A DNA stretch of 64,000 nucleotides. Origin: Cetobacterium sp050033475 (GTDB taxonomy: Bacteria; Fusobacteriota; Fusobacteriia; Fusobacteriales; Fusobacteriaceae). Position 1 is the first letter of the stretch, and every line of letters starts with the position of its first letter. Shown piece after piece: positions 1-8,430 of this stretch. Made by a program: the position numbers and the translations under genes. Under the pieces are notes generated by a model. The model had not been told where the DNA came from, did no database searches, and saw nothing but the letters and a program-made list of their open reading frames with translations. The stretch is from contig NZ_CP188319.1 in the NCBI RefSeq assembly GCF_050033475.1, positions 930,001-994,000 on the forward strand. Reading direction: 5' to 3'.

Positions 1-372
1 GATGAATATATAACAAAACCATTTAATCCTAAATTATTAGTAGCTAAGATTAAAGCTATTCTTAGACGTGGGAAAAATAATTGTCAAAGTAATTTAACTT
101 TGGGAGAACTAGTAATTAGTTTAGATAAAAGAGAGGTTACCTTAAGTGGAAATTTATTAGAATTATCACCTAAGGAATTTGAATTATTATATTTTTTCAT
201 GGAAAATACAGGAGTTTCCTTATCTAGAGAAAAGATTTTGACTTCTGTTTGGGGATGGGATTATGATGGAGATGAAAGAACTGTAGATACTCATATAAAA
301 AGAATCAGAAAAAAAATAGGAGAGGAATATATCCAAACAGTTAGAGGATTTGGATATAAACTAAGTCTATGA
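1..372 (+). CDS. Response regulator, OmpR/PhoB family (5' truncated by window edge)
   Basis: The frame is open from base 1. It begins inside the end of a receiver domain: the visible residues DEYITKPF carry the conserved lysine-proline of the receiver active site. A winged-helix OmpR-type DNA-binding domain follows, with the typical LSPKEFELL and RTVDTHIKRIRKK stretches and the terminal VRGFGYKL. It would bind promoter DNA after phosphorylation by the kinase encoded next. The gene overlaps that kinase by four bases (ATGA), so the two are translationally coupled. The aspartate-containing half lies outside the window. Its regulon cannot be read from here. Confidence 0.9.
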   Translation, partial: DEYITKPFNPKLLVAKIKAILRRGKNNCQSNLTLGELVISLDKREVTLSGNLLELSPKEFELLYFFMENTGVSLSREKILTSVWGWDYDGDERTVDTHIKRIRKKIGEEYIQTVRGFGYKLSL

Positions 373-1616
373 TAAGAATTAAAGGTAGAATATTTCTATT
401 AATATTTTTAATAGTCTTCACCATGATTTCAGGATTATTTGTAATTAATAAGTTTTTTTTAGAAAAATTTTATTTGGCAGATAGAAAAGAAAGTTTATTA
501 GAAATAGCTAAAAAAGTTGTAGATCCAACAAAAACAGTTGATTTTCAACAATTGGAAAGGGATTATAATGTTCTTATAAGTATAGAAAAAATGCAACATT
601 TAGAAACATTTGTAGCAGAGGATAATTTATCTAGACAGGAAGCTGAAAATATAAGAGCGTCCTTAGAAATAGGAGAAAGAGTTTTCATAAATATAAATTT
701 AAAAGATTATAGAGGAGAGAGTTTATATTTATTCTATCCCTATTTAAGAGGAAAGTTTGTGGAGGTATCTACACCTTTAACCTATATAGAAGAGGGAATG
801 AGGATTTCTACAGAATATCATTTGAAATTATTAGGTCTTACTTTGCTTGTGGGGATTTCCTTAGCTTTTATTTTAGAAAAAGGAATCGAAGATTTAAATA
901 GAACTAATGAGCAATTAAAAGAAGAAATAGAAAGAGAAAGACAAATAGATATATTAAGAAAAGAATTTATAGCAAATGTGAGTCATGAGTTAAAAACTCC
1001 AATAGCTATAATTCAAGGGTATGCTCAAGGTCTCTATGAAAATATAGCTTCAGAAGAAGATAAGGAATTTTATTCCCAGACAATTATAGAAGAAAGTAAA
1101 AAAATGGATCATTTAGTTAAAGAATTATTACTTATATCTAAAATGGAAAGTGGACAGTTGAAACTAGAAATAGAAGAGTTTGAAATTAAATCTCTAATAG
1201 AGGAAATAACAGAAAAATTATTAGTTAAATATAAAAATTTTGAAGTTGAATATCCCTCAAAAGAATTTTATGTATTAGGAGATGAGATTTATATAGGGAG
1301 AGTTTTACAAAATCTTATAGAAAATGCATTTAAATACTCAGAAGATTCAAATAAAATAAAAATTCAATTGGAGGAAAAGGGAGAGCAATGCATAATATCT
1401 ATTGAGAATACAACAAAAAGTTTGCTCTCAGAAGAGTTGAAAAATTTATGGACACCTTTTTATAGATTAGATAAAGCTAGGAATAGAGAAGGACATGGTT
1501 TAGGATTATCAATTGTTAAAGGTATATTACAAAGACATAATAGTAAATTTGGAGCAGATATAATAAAGGGAAAATTAAAAATTTGGTTTCAATTAAGAAA
1601 AAAAACTTTTTTTTAG
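369..1616 (+). CDS. Sensor histidine kinase of the upstream response regulator
   Basis: This is a 415-residue membrane kinase. It has one membrane segment near residues 8-29, an extracytoplasmic region of about 120 residues and a second membrane segment near 152-169. A coiled linker leads to the H-box FIANVSHELKTP, with the phospho-accepting histidine near residue 206. The N-box is QNLIENAFKYSED and the last glycine loop is GHGLGLS. The DxGxG loop that normally sits between them is not recognisable; ISIENTT stands in its place, as in some VanS-like kinases. The start overlaps the response regulator (ATGA). The signal sensed is unknown. Confidence 0.88.
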   Translation: MIRIKGRIFLLIFLIVFTMISGLFVINKFFLEKFYLADRKESLLEIAKKVVDPTKTVDFQQLERDYNVLISIEKMQHLETFVAEDNLSRQEAENIRASLEIGERVFININLKDYRGESLYLFYPYLRGKFVEVSTPLTYIEEGMRISTEYHLKLLGLTLLVGISLAFILEKGIEDLNRTNEQLKEEIERERQIDILRKEFIANVSHELKTPIAIIQGYAQGLYENIASEEDKEFYSQTIIEESKKMDHLVKELLLISKMESGQLKLEIEEFEIKSLIEEITEKLLVKYKNFEVEYPSKEFYVLGDEIYIGRVLQNLIENAFKYSEDSNKIKIQLEEKGEQCIISIENTTKSLLSEELKNLWTPFYRLDKARNREGHGLGLSIVKGILQRHNSKFGADIIKGKLKIWFQLRKKTFF

Positions 1617-1669
1617 TATTTATATATGGTAAAATTAAAAAGAATAAAACGATTAGCGGGAGGATTGTA

Positions 1670-2635
1670 ATGAAAAAGTTGATTACGTTTGCTTTAGGTA
1701 TGATGCTTGCAGTAAGTGCTTTTGGAGCTAAGACAACTAAGGTTGGTATTGTATTGTCAACAGGTGGATTGGGAGATAAATCTTTTAACGATGCAGCCTA
1801 CAGAGGATTAGAGAAAGCGAAGAAAGATTTAGGAGTTGATTTTAAATATGTTGAACCTGCTTCCCCAGCAGAGGATGAAGAATTCCTAAGAGAATATGCA
1901 GATGCAAACTATGATTTAATAATAGCTACTGGATTCCAAATGACAGAGGCGGCTAAAACAGTTGCAGCTGATTATCCAGATTTAAAATTTGCTATGATTG
2001 ATGACATAGTTAATTTACCTAATGTAAAATCATTAGTTTTTAAAGAGGAAGAAGGATCTTTCTTAGTTGGAGCTTTGGCAGCAATGATGTCTAAAACTGG
2101 TGTGGTAGGATTTGTAGGAGGAATGGAAAATCCTCTTATTAAGAAATTTGAAGTTGGATTTGAGCAAGGAGCTAAATATATAAATCCAAAAATAAAAGTA
2201 TTATCTGTTTATACAACAGGACCAAATCCATTTAATGACCCAGTAAGAGGAAAAGAAAATGCTTTATCTGAAATCAATCAAGGTGCAGATGTTGTATATC
2301 ATGCAGCTGGTGGAACAGGAATGGGTGTAATTGATGCTGCTAAACAAAAAGGTGTATATGCAATAGGAGTAGATTCAAATCAAGATGGTGTAGCACCAGG
2401 AACTGTTTTAACTTCAATGATCAAAAAAGTTGACGTTGCAGTTTATGATACAGTAAAATCTGTTGTAGATGGAGACTTCAAAGGTGGAGTTACAGTATAC
2501 GGAGTTGCTGAAGATGGTGTAGGAACTACAGATTTTGAATTTACAAAGGATAAAATAGGTGCAGAAAAAATTGCTAGATTACAAGAGATAGCAAAGAAAA
2601 TTGCAGATAAAGAAATCGTTGTAAATGATAAATAA
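1670..2635 (+). CDS. BMP-family (PnrA-like) nucleoside-binding protein
   Basis: A 321-residue secreted binding protein. The start is the ATG after AGCGGGAGGATTGTA; an upstream in-frame ATG at 1583 lies inside the kinase gene and would put a long tail before the signal peptide. The signal peptide MKKLITFALGMMLAVSAFGA lacks a lipobox cysteine, so the protein should be free in the periplasm, unlike the lipoprotein members of Gram-positives and spirochaetes. The start of the mature part, VGIVLSTGGLGDKSFND, is typical of the family, which binds purine nucleosides for an ABC transporter. The downstream deoB-deoD-cdd genes fit nucleoside uptake. No permease or ATPase gene for it lies nearby. Confidence 0.88.
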   Translation: MKKLITFALGMMLAVSAFGAKTTKVGIVLSTGGLGDKSFNDAAYRGLEKAKKDLGVDFKYVEPASPAEDEEFLREYADANYDLIIATGFQMTEAAKTVAADYPDLKFAMIDDIVNLPNVKSLVFKEEEGSFLVGALAAMMSKTGVVGFVGGMENPLIKKFEVGFEQGAKYINPKIKVLSVYTTGPNPFNDPVRGKENALSEINQGADVVYHAAGGTGMGVIDAAKQKGVYAIGVDSNQDGVAPGTVLTSMIKKVDVAVYDTVKSVVDGDFKGGVTVYGVAEDGVGTTDFEFTKDKIGAEKIARLQEIAKKIADKEIVVNDK

Positions 2636-2653
2636 TTAAATTTTAATAAATGG

Positions 2654-2678
2654 GGGCTGATTTTTTAATCAGCCCTTT
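2654..2678 (+). terminator. Hairpin between the BMP gene and deoB
   Basis: GGGCTGATT (2654-2662) pairs perfectly with AATCAGCCC (2667-2675) across a TTTT loop, followed by a short TTTAT run. It would give a transcript rich in the binding-protein message with reduced read-through into deoB. The T tract is short, so it may act only as a 3' stabiliser or attenuator. Confidence 0.65.
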
Positions 2679-2704
2679 ATTATCCTAAAAGGAGCTGGTT
2701 AGAC

Positions 2705-3883
2705 ATGAAAAAAATAAGTAGAGCTACAATAATCGTTTTAGACAGTGCTGGGATAGGGTACATGCCCGACGCTGAAGAATTTGGAGATAAGGGTGCTAAT
2801 ACCTTAGGAAATATAGCTTTAGCTTGTGGTGGATTAAATCTTAAACATATGGAAGATTTAGGATTAGGTAATATAGGTGAAATATTAGGAGTAAGTAGAG
2901 TAGAAAATGCTATAGGAGCATATGGTAAAGCTGCTGAAAAGGCGAAGGGTAAAGATACAACTACAGGACATTGGGAAATAGCAGGAGTTGTTCAAGAAAA
3001 AGCCTTTCCAACATATCCAAATGGATTCCCAGAAGAAACAATAAAAGAGATTGAAAGAAGAACTGGAAGAAAAGTTATATGTAATTTACCATATTCAGGA
3101 ACTAAAGTATTAGATGACTATGGAGATGAACAGTTGAAATCAGGAGCTTGGATAATATATACTTCAGCAGATCCTGTTTTACAAATTGCAGCTCATGAAG
3201 AATTAATACCTTTAGAGGAGCTTTATAAAGCTTGTAAAATTGCTCTGGAAGTATGTAATGAAAAATCTCCAGTGGCAAGGGTAATAGCAAGACCATATCT
3301 TGGTTCTCAAAAAGGAGAATTTACAAGAACAAGTAATAGACATGATTATTCTGTTTTACCACCAAAGGAAAGTATGTTAGATAGAATAAAAAATGAAGGA
3401 TTATCAGTTATAGGAATAGGTAAAACAAATGACATTTTTGCAGGGGTAGGAGTAACAGAAAATAGAGGAACAAATAAGGATAATTTAGATGGAATTTTAA
3501 AAACTATAGAAGCTTTAAAAGAAGATTCTAAAGGATTGATATTCACTAACTTAGTTGACTTTGATATGAAATATGGACATAGAAGAGATCCTAAGGGATA
3601 TAAATTAGCTTTAGAGGAATTTGATAATTATTTACCACAAATGATGGAAAGTTTAAAAGAAGATGAAATTTTATTAATAACAGCTGACCATGGTTGTGAT
3701 CCGACATATAAAGGAACAGATCATACAAGAGAATATGTTCCAGTATTAGTTTATGGAAAAACAGCAAATAAAAATGTAAATTTAGGAACTAGAAAAAGTT
3801 TTGCAGACATAGCAGCAACAATAGAAGAATTACTACTAGGAAAAACTAATTTAGAAGGAAGTTTTGCTAAGGAGTTATTTTAA
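2705..3883 (+). CDS. deoB: Phosphopentomutase
   Basis: A 392-residue member of the alkaline-phosphatase superfamily that interconverts ribose 1-phosphate and 5-phosphate (and the deoxy forms). It feeds sugars released by nucleoside phosphorolysis into central metabolism. Visible marks are the metal aspartate in VLDSAGIGYMPDA near residue 13, the phosphate-accepting threonine in GKDTTTGHWE near residue 85, and the metal-binding ends NLVDFDMKYGHRRD and ITADHGCDPT...DHTREYVP. Length matches bacterial DeoB (about 390-405). It has a good AGGAGCTGG ribosome site and is followed after 19 bases by deoD. Confidence 0.97.
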   Translation: MKKISRATIIVLDSAGIGYMPDAEEFGDKGANTLGNIALACGGLNLKHMEDLGLGNIGEILGVSRVENAIGAYGKAAEKAKGKDTTTGHWEIAGVVQEKAFPTYPNGFPEETIKEIERRTGRKVICNLPYSGTKVLDDYGDEQLKSGAWIIYTSADPVLQIAAHEELIPLEELYKACKIALEVCNEKSPVARVIARPYLGSQKGEFTRTSNRHDYSVLPPKESMLDRIKNEGLSVIGIGKTNDIFAGVGVTENRGTNKDNLDGILKTIEALKEDSKGLIFTNLVDFDMKYGHRRDPKGYKLALEEFDNYLPQMMESLKEDEILLITADHGCDPTYKGTDHTREYVPVLVYGKTANKNVNLGTRKSFADIAATIEELLLGKTNLEGSFAKELF

Positions 3884-3902
3884 TAAAATTAGGAGGAGAG
3901 AA

Positions 3903-4601
3903 ATGAGCGTACATATAGGAGCAAAAAAGGGAGATATAGCAGAAACAGTATTATTACCAGGAGATCCATTAAGAGCTAAATGGATAGCAGAAACATTCTT
4001 AGAAGATGTAGTATGTTATAACGAAGTTAGAGGAATGTATGGATTTACAGGAACATATAAAGGAAAAAGAGTTTCTGTTCAAGGGACAGGAATGGGAGTT
4101 CCATCAATATCAATATATGTTAATGAATTAATCAATAATTATGGAGTTAAAAATTTAATAAGAGTTGGAACAGCTGGTTCTTATAGAGAAGATGTAAAAA
4201 TAAGAGACGTAATATTAGCGATGTCTTCTTCTACAACATCTGGAATAAATAGATTAAGATTTAATGGAGCAGATTATGCACCAACAGCTTCATTTGATTT
4301 ATTTATGAAAGCTGCTAAAGCTGCTTCAGAAAAAGGAATTGAAGTAAAAGGTGGAAATGTATTAACAGCTGATGAATTTTATGGAGATAATTTTGAAGCA
4401 TACAAGAAATGGGCAGATTTTGGAGTTTTATGTGTTGAGATGGAAACAGCAGGATTATACACAATAGCTTCTAAGTTTGGAGTAAATGCTTTAACAATAT
4501 TAACTATTTCCGATTCTTTAGTAACAGGTGAAGCTACAACTTCTGAAGAGAGACAAAGTACATTAAAGGAAATGATAGAAATAGCTTTAGAAACTTTATA
4601 A
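3903..4601 (+). CDS. deoD: Purine nucleoside phosphorylase, DeoD type
   Basis: A 232-residue hexameric-type phosphorylase that splits purine (deoxy)nucleosides with phosphate into base and sugar 1-phosphate, the substrate of DeoB. Its N-terminus VHIGAKKGDIAETVLLPGDP is typical of DeoD, followed by GTGMGVPS, GTAGSY and the nucleoside-site CVEMETAGLY and SDSLVTGE motifs. The start is the ATG after AGGAGGAGAGAA; an in-frame start at 3864 would lie inside deoB and add a 13-residue tail not seen in the family. It sits between deoB and cdd in one operon. Confidence 0.97.
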   Translation: MSVHIGAKKGDIAETVLLPGDPLRAKWIAETFLEDVVCYNEVRGMYGFTGTYKGKRVSVQGTGMGVPSISIYVNELINNYGVKNLIRVGTAGSYREDVKIRDVILAMSSSTTSGINRLRFNGADYAPTASFDLFMKAAKAASEKGIEVKGGNVLTADEFYGDNFEAYKKWADFGVLCVEMETAGLYTIASKFGVNALTILTISDSLVTGEATTSEERQSTLKEMIEIALETL

Positions 4602-4612
4602 TAGGTGAGAGA

Positions 4613-5014
4613 ATGAAAAAATTAACAGAAAAAGAAATTTTAGAATTATTAGATGAAGCTATTGCAGCTAGAGAAAATGCCTATGCAAAATATTCAAATT
4701 TTAAAGTAGGTGCAGTTGTTGTAGATGAAACAGGAAGACATTTTAAAGGTGCAAATGTTGAAAATGGTTCCTATGGATTATCTAACTGTGGAGAACGTAG
4801 TGCTATATTTTCAGCTATAAGTAATGGAATGAAAAAAATATCAATTATATGTGTTGTGGCAGATACAAGTAAACCTGTTAGTCCTTGTGGAGCATGTAGA
4901 CAGGTAATTAGCGAATTTGCTGATGAAAACACAATTATAATTTTAGGAAATTTAAAAAGAGATTATATTTTAAATACAATGGAAGATTTATTACCATATG
5001 GATTTTCCCTATAA
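4613..5014 (+). CDS. cdd: Cytidine deaminase
   Basis: A 133-residue, tetrameric-type cytidine deaminase converting (deoxy)cytidine to (deoxy)uridine with a zinc-bound water. The zinc cysteines are C59 (in NCGER, with proton-shuttle E61), C92 and C95 (in PCGACRQ). The nucleoside-binding NVENGSYGLSNCGER matches the family (usually NVENASYGLTNCAER). It ends the nucleoside-salvage operon, 11 bases after deoD, and a strong terminator follows. Length is normal for the small bacterial form. Confidence 0.96.
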   Translation: MKKLTEKEILELLDEAIAARENAYAKYSNFKVGAVVVDETGRHFKGANVENGSYGLSNCGERSAIFSAISNGMKKISIICVVADTSKPVSPCGACRQVISEFADENTIIILGNLKRDYILNTMEDLLPYGFSL

Positions 5015-5016
5015 AA

Positions 5017-5059
5017 AAGAAAGAGTTGTAAGTAAATACTTGCAACTCTTTCTTTTTTT
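5017..5059 (+). terminator. Strong Rho-independent terminator after cdd
   Basis: An 18-bp stem (5017-5034 with 5037-5054, one G-U pair) with a two-base loop as drawn, running straight into seven T. It closes the nucleoside-salvage operon. Its right arm carries the TTGCAA that may serve as the -35 of the next gene. Confidence 0.93.
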
Positions 5060-5069
5060 AGTGTAGAAT
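5040..5069 (+). promoter_or_regulatory. Candidate promoter of the ogg-like gene, overlapping the cdd terminator
   Basis: TTGCAA (5040-5045) and TAGAAT (5064-5069) are 18 bases apart, and the -35 lies inside the right arm of the terminator stem. The match is fair, not perfect. Confidence 0.45.
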
Positions 5070-5093
5070 AAAATTAGAAAGGGAGTGTTAAAT

Positions 5094-5750
5094 TTGATAA
5101 AAAATGAATATTTTAATGAAATAGAACAAACTTATTTAAAAATAAAAAAAGATATAAAAAAAAGATTACAAGAATTTAAAAATATTTGGAAAAAAGGAAC
5201 TAATAAAGGAATTCATGAGGAGTTATCTTTTTGTATTTTAACACCTCAGTCAAAGGCAGTTAATGCTTGGAAAGCAATTTGTAATTTAAGAGATACAGGT
5301 GTGTTATATTCAGGGAATCCAGAGGAAATATCAGAATATTTAAATATAGTGAGATTTAAAAATAATAAGGCAAAATATTTAGTTGAATTAAGAGAACAAA
5401 TGACAAATACAAAGGGAGAAATTGTAACAAGAGATTTTTTTAATGGATTTGAAAATGTTTTTGAGATGAGAGAATGGATAGTAAAGAATATAAAAGGAAT
5501 GTCTTATAAAGAAGCTGGACATTTTTTAAGAAATGTTGGTTTTGGAGAGGATATAGCTATTTTAGATAGACATATATTAAAAAATTTATTGAGACTGGAA
5601 GTCATAGATGAGATTCCAAAAACTTTAAATGAAAAGAAGTATAAAGAAATAGAAGAGAAATTGAGAAATTATTGTAAAGAAGTTGAAATTTCTATGGATG
5701 AAATGGACTTATTGCTTTGGTATTTAGAGGCCGGAGAGATATTTAAGTAA
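5094..5750 (+). CDS. N-glycosylase/DNA lyase (8-oxoguanine DNA glycosylase, Ogg2-like)
   Basis: A 218-residue helix-hairpin-helix GPD protein resembling the archaeal/bacterial Ogg2 group, which removes 8-oxoguanine and cuts the abasic site. Visible marks are ELSFCILTPQ near the N-terminus, the hairpin KGMSYKEAGHFLRNVG with the likely Schiff-base lysine K139, and the catalytic aspartate D158 in ILDRHI, 19 residues later. I place the start at TTG 5094: it lies 8 bases after GGGAG, whereas a GTG at 5085 would overlap that ribosome site. It stands alone between two promoters. Confidence 0.85.
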   Translation: MIKNEYFNEIEQTYLKIKKDIKKRLQEFKNIWKKGTNKGIHEELSFCILTPQSKAVNAWKAICNLRDTGVLYSGNPEEISEYLNIVRFKNNKAKYLVELREQMTNTKGEIVTRDFFNGFENVFEMREWIVKNIKGMSYKEAGHFLRNVGFGEDIAILDRHILKNLLRLEVIDEIPKTLNEKKYKEIEEKLRNYCKEVEISMDEMDLLLWYLEAGEIFK

Positions 5751-5763
5751 CAAAAACATTTAT

Positions 5764-5792
5764 TTGATAAATGACATATGCCATGGTATAAT
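5764..5792 (+). promoter_or_regulatory. Sigma-70-type promoter of miaB-rho
   Basis: TTGATA (5764-5769), a 17-base spacer, then TATAAT (5787-5792), about 57 bases before the miaB start. Confidence 0.8.
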
Positions 5793-5849
5793 TTTTCTGA
5801 TTATTACTAGAAATTAATATTTTCACATAGAGCTATTTAAGGAGGAACA

Positions 5850-7163
5850 ATGTCAAAAAAAGCAACAGTCATTACTTATGGTTGTCAAATGAATGTAAAC
5901 GAAAGTGCAAAAATAAAGAAAATTTTTGAAAATATGGGATATGAAATAACTGAAGATATAAAAGAATCTGATTTAATCTTTTTAAATACTTGTACAGTTA
6001 GAGAAGGTGCTGCTACTCAAATATATGGAAAGCTTGGAGAAATAAAAACAATAAGAGAAAAAAGAGGAACTATTGTTGGAGTGACTGGATGTTTTGCTCA
6101 AGAGCAAGGAGAAAAGTTAGCTAAGAAATTTCCTATTATAGATATAGTTATGGGAAATCAAAATATAGGTAGAATTCCTTCAGCTATTGAGAAAATAGTT
6201 TCAGGAGAAGATAAACATGTGGTAGCTGTTGATAATGAAGATGAATTACCAGCAAGAATAGATGCTGATTTTGAATCGACTAAAATGGCATCTCTACCAA
6301 TAATGTATGGATGTAATAATTTCTGTACTTATTGTATAGTTCCCTATGTAAGAGGAAGAGAAAGATCAGTTCCAATGGAACAATTATTAGATGAAATAAA
6401 GGTATATGTTGAAAAGGGTTATAAAGAAATTATGCTTTTAGGACAAAATGTTAATTCCTATGGAAAAGAATTTAAAAATGGGGATAATTTTGCAAAACTT
6501 TTAGAAGAAATTTGTAAATTAGAAGGGGATTTTCTAGTAAGATTTACATCACCTCATCCGAGAGATTTTACAGATGATGTTATTGATGTAATAGCTAAAA
6601 ATCCAAAAATATCTAGAGCTGTTCATGTGCCTTTACAATCAGGATCTACAAAGGTATTAAAAGATATGAATAGAGGATATACAAAGGAAGATTATTTAGC
6701 CTTAGCAGAAAAACTAAAGTCAAGAATACCAGAGGTATTTTTAACAACAGATATAATAGTAGGATTCCCAGGAGAAACAGAGGAAGAGTTCCAAGATACT
6801 TTAGATGTTGTGGAAAAAGTAAGATATGGAACAGCTTATATGTTCATGTATTCTCCAAGAGAGGGAACTAGAGCAGCAACTATGGGTGGGCAATTATCTG
6901 ATGAAGTAAAAAAAGATAGATTACATAGATTAATGGATTTACAAAATCAAATTTCTAAGGAAATTAGTGAAGAATATACAGGAAGAATTGAAAGAGTATT
7001 AGTTGAAGGTCCAAGTAGAAAAAATAAAGATGTTTTAAGTGGAAGAACTTCAAGTGGAAAGTTAGTTTTATTTAAAGGAGAAGAATCTTTAATAGGAGAA
7101 TTTGTAAATTTAAAAATTACAAATTGTAATACATGGACACTATCAGGTGAGATTATAAAATAA
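5850..7163 (+). CDS. miaB: tRNA (N6-isopentenyladenosine-37-C2)-methylthiotransferase
   Basis: A 437-residue radical-SAM methylthiotransferase that adds the methylthio group to i6A37 of tRNAs reading U-starting codons. The N-terminal cluster cysteines are C12 (YGCQMN), C48 (NTCTV) and C81 (VTGCFAQ). The radical-SAM cluster is in MYGCNNFCTYCIVPY (C155, C159, C162). A C-terminal TRAM-like region follows. These features and the length separate it from MtaB and RimO; the YGCQMN start is typical of MiaB. It follows a good promoter and is 16 bases ahead of rho. Confidence 0.96.
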   Translation: MSKKATVITYGCQMNVNESAKIKKIFENMGYEITEDIKESDLIFLNTCTVREGAATQIYGKLGEIKTIREKRGTIVGVTGCFAQEQGEKLAKKFPIIDIVMGNQNIGRIPSAIEKIVSGEDKHVVAVDNEDELPARIDADFESTKMASLPIMYGCNNFCTYCIVPYVRGRERSVPMEQLLDEIKVYVEKGYKEIMLLGQNVNSYGKEFKNGDNFAKLLEEICKLEGDFLVRFTSPHPRDFTDDVIDVIAKNPKISRAVHVPLQSGSTKVLKDMNRGYTKEDYLALAEKLKSRIPEVFLTTDIIVGFPGETEEEFQDTLDVVEKVRYGTAYMFMYSPREGTRAATMGGQLSDEVKKDRLHRLMDLQNQISKEISEEYTGRIERVLVEGPSRKNKDVLSGRTSSGKLVLFKGEESLIGEFVNLKITNCNTWTLSGEIIK

Positions 7164-7179
7164 TAGATTTGGGGGCCGA

Positions 7180-8430
7180 ATGGAAAGATTGGAAAATTTT
7201 TTATTAAAGGAATTACAAGAAATAGCGAAACAACTAGGAATAGATTATTCAAGTAGAACTAAAAAAAATGATATTATAGAGTTAATAACAGAATATATAG
7301 AAGATAAAGAAGCAACTGATATTGCATGGGGTAGCTTAGATGTATTGGCAGATGGATATGGATTTTTAAGAAATACAAATGTAGAAAAAGATGTCTATGT
7401 ATCAGCGTCACAAATAAGAAGATTTAAACTTAGAACAGAGGATTTTGTTGTTGGAGAGGTAAGAGAACCAGCTCCAGAAGAGAAGAATTATGCCTTAAAA
7501 AAAGTGCTATTAGTGAATGGCGGAACTATTCAAGCAGCAGAAGCTAGAATTCCTTTCGATGAATTAACACCAGCTTATCCAACAGAGCAACTTAAATTAG
7601 AAACTGATCCAAAAAATGTATCTGGAAGAATAATTGATTTAATTGCACCTATAGGAAAAGGTCAAAGGGGGCTAATAGTAGCCCCGCCTAAGGCAGGAAA
7701 AACTATGCTAATAAGTAGTATAGCGAACTCAATAATTGAAAAAAATAAAGATGTTGAGGTTTGGATTTTACTAATAGATGAAAGACCAGAGGAAGTTACA
7801 GATATAAAGGAAACAGTAAAAGGTGCAGAAGTTTATTCTTCAACTTTTGATGAAGATCCTAAAAATCATATAAAAGTTACAGAAATGGTTTTAGAAAGAG
7901 CTAAAAGAAAATTAGAAAATGGAGAAGATATTGTAATTTTAATGGATTCTTTAACAAGACTTGCGAGAGCTTACAATATTGTTGTACCTTCAAGTGGAAA
8001 ATTAATTTCTGGTGGAATTGATCCAACAGCGCTTTATTATCCTAAAAAATTCTTTGGAACAGCTAGAAATATTAGAAATGGTGGAAGTTTAACAATTATT
8101 GCCACTGCTTTAGTAGATACAGGAAGCAAAATGGATGATGTAATTTATGAAGAGTTCAAAGGAACAGGTAATATGGATATCCATTTGGATAGAAATTTAG
8201 CAGAGCTTAGAATATATCCAGCTATTGATATTCAGAAATCAGGAACTAGAAAAGAAGAATTATTAATTCCAAAAAAGGAATTGGAAGAAATCTGGAAGAT
8301 AAGAAGACATTTAGCAACCTTAGATAAAGCAACTGGTGCGAAAAAATTAATAGATGCCATAGGAGCTTCAACTAGTAATGAAGAATTATTAGATAGATAT
8401 AGAAACTCGACAGAAAGGGGTAATAAGTGA
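7180..8430 (+). CDS. rho: Transcription termination factor Rho
   Basis: A 416-residue hexameric RNA-dependent ATPase that ends untranslated transcripts. It has an N-terminal helical domain (residues 1-45), an RNA-binding cold-shock-like domain around DVLADGYGFLR near residue 54-64, and Walker A APPKAGKT at about 168-175. Other family marks are LLIDERPEEVTD and the Q-loop/R-loop region LTRLARAYN. Length is close to the E. coli protein (419), with no insertion. It is cotranscribed with miaB and the LysM/M23 gene, whose start touches its stop codon. Confidence 0.98.
   Translation: MERLENFLLKELQEIAKQLGIDYSSRTKKNDIIELITEYIEDKEATDIAWGSLDVLADGYGFLRNTNVEKDVYVSASQIRRFKLRTEDFVVGEVREPAPEEKNYALKKVLLVNGGTIQAAEARIPFDELTPAYPTEQLKLETDPKNVSGRIIDLIAPIGKGQRGLIVAPPKAGKTMLISSIANSIIEKNKDVEVWILLIDERPEEVTDIKETVKGAEVYSSTFDEDPKNHIKVTEMVLERAKRKLENGEDIVILMDSLTRLARAYNIVVPSSGKLISGGIDPTALYYPKKFFGTARNIRNGGSLTIIATALVDTGSKMDDVIYEEFKGTGNMDIHLDRNLAELRIYPAIDIQKSGTRKEELLIPKKELEEIWKIRRHLATLDKATGAKKLIDAIGASTSNEELLDRYRNSTERGNK

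Noticed and set aside
369..1616. The first histidine kinase as a pseudogene, because its DxGxG loop is missing.
   Set aside because: The frame is intact, the H, N and last glycine boxes are conserved, and some VanS-like kinases also have a degenerate loop.
1583..1669. Upstream in-frame start for the BMP protein gene.
   Set aside because: It lies inside the kinase gene, lacks a ribosome site, and would put a lysine-rich tail ahead of a perfect signal peptide.
1617..1669. Purine riboswitch before the nucleoside-binding protein gene.
   Set aside because: Only 53 bases are available and they lack the needed three-stem layout.
6947..7252. A 101-residue open frame on the minus strand over the end of miaB and start of rho.
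   Set aside because: It is antisense to two clear genes, has no ribosome site, and its composition looks like an AT-rich shadow. Similar antisense frames across the window were dropped for the same reason.
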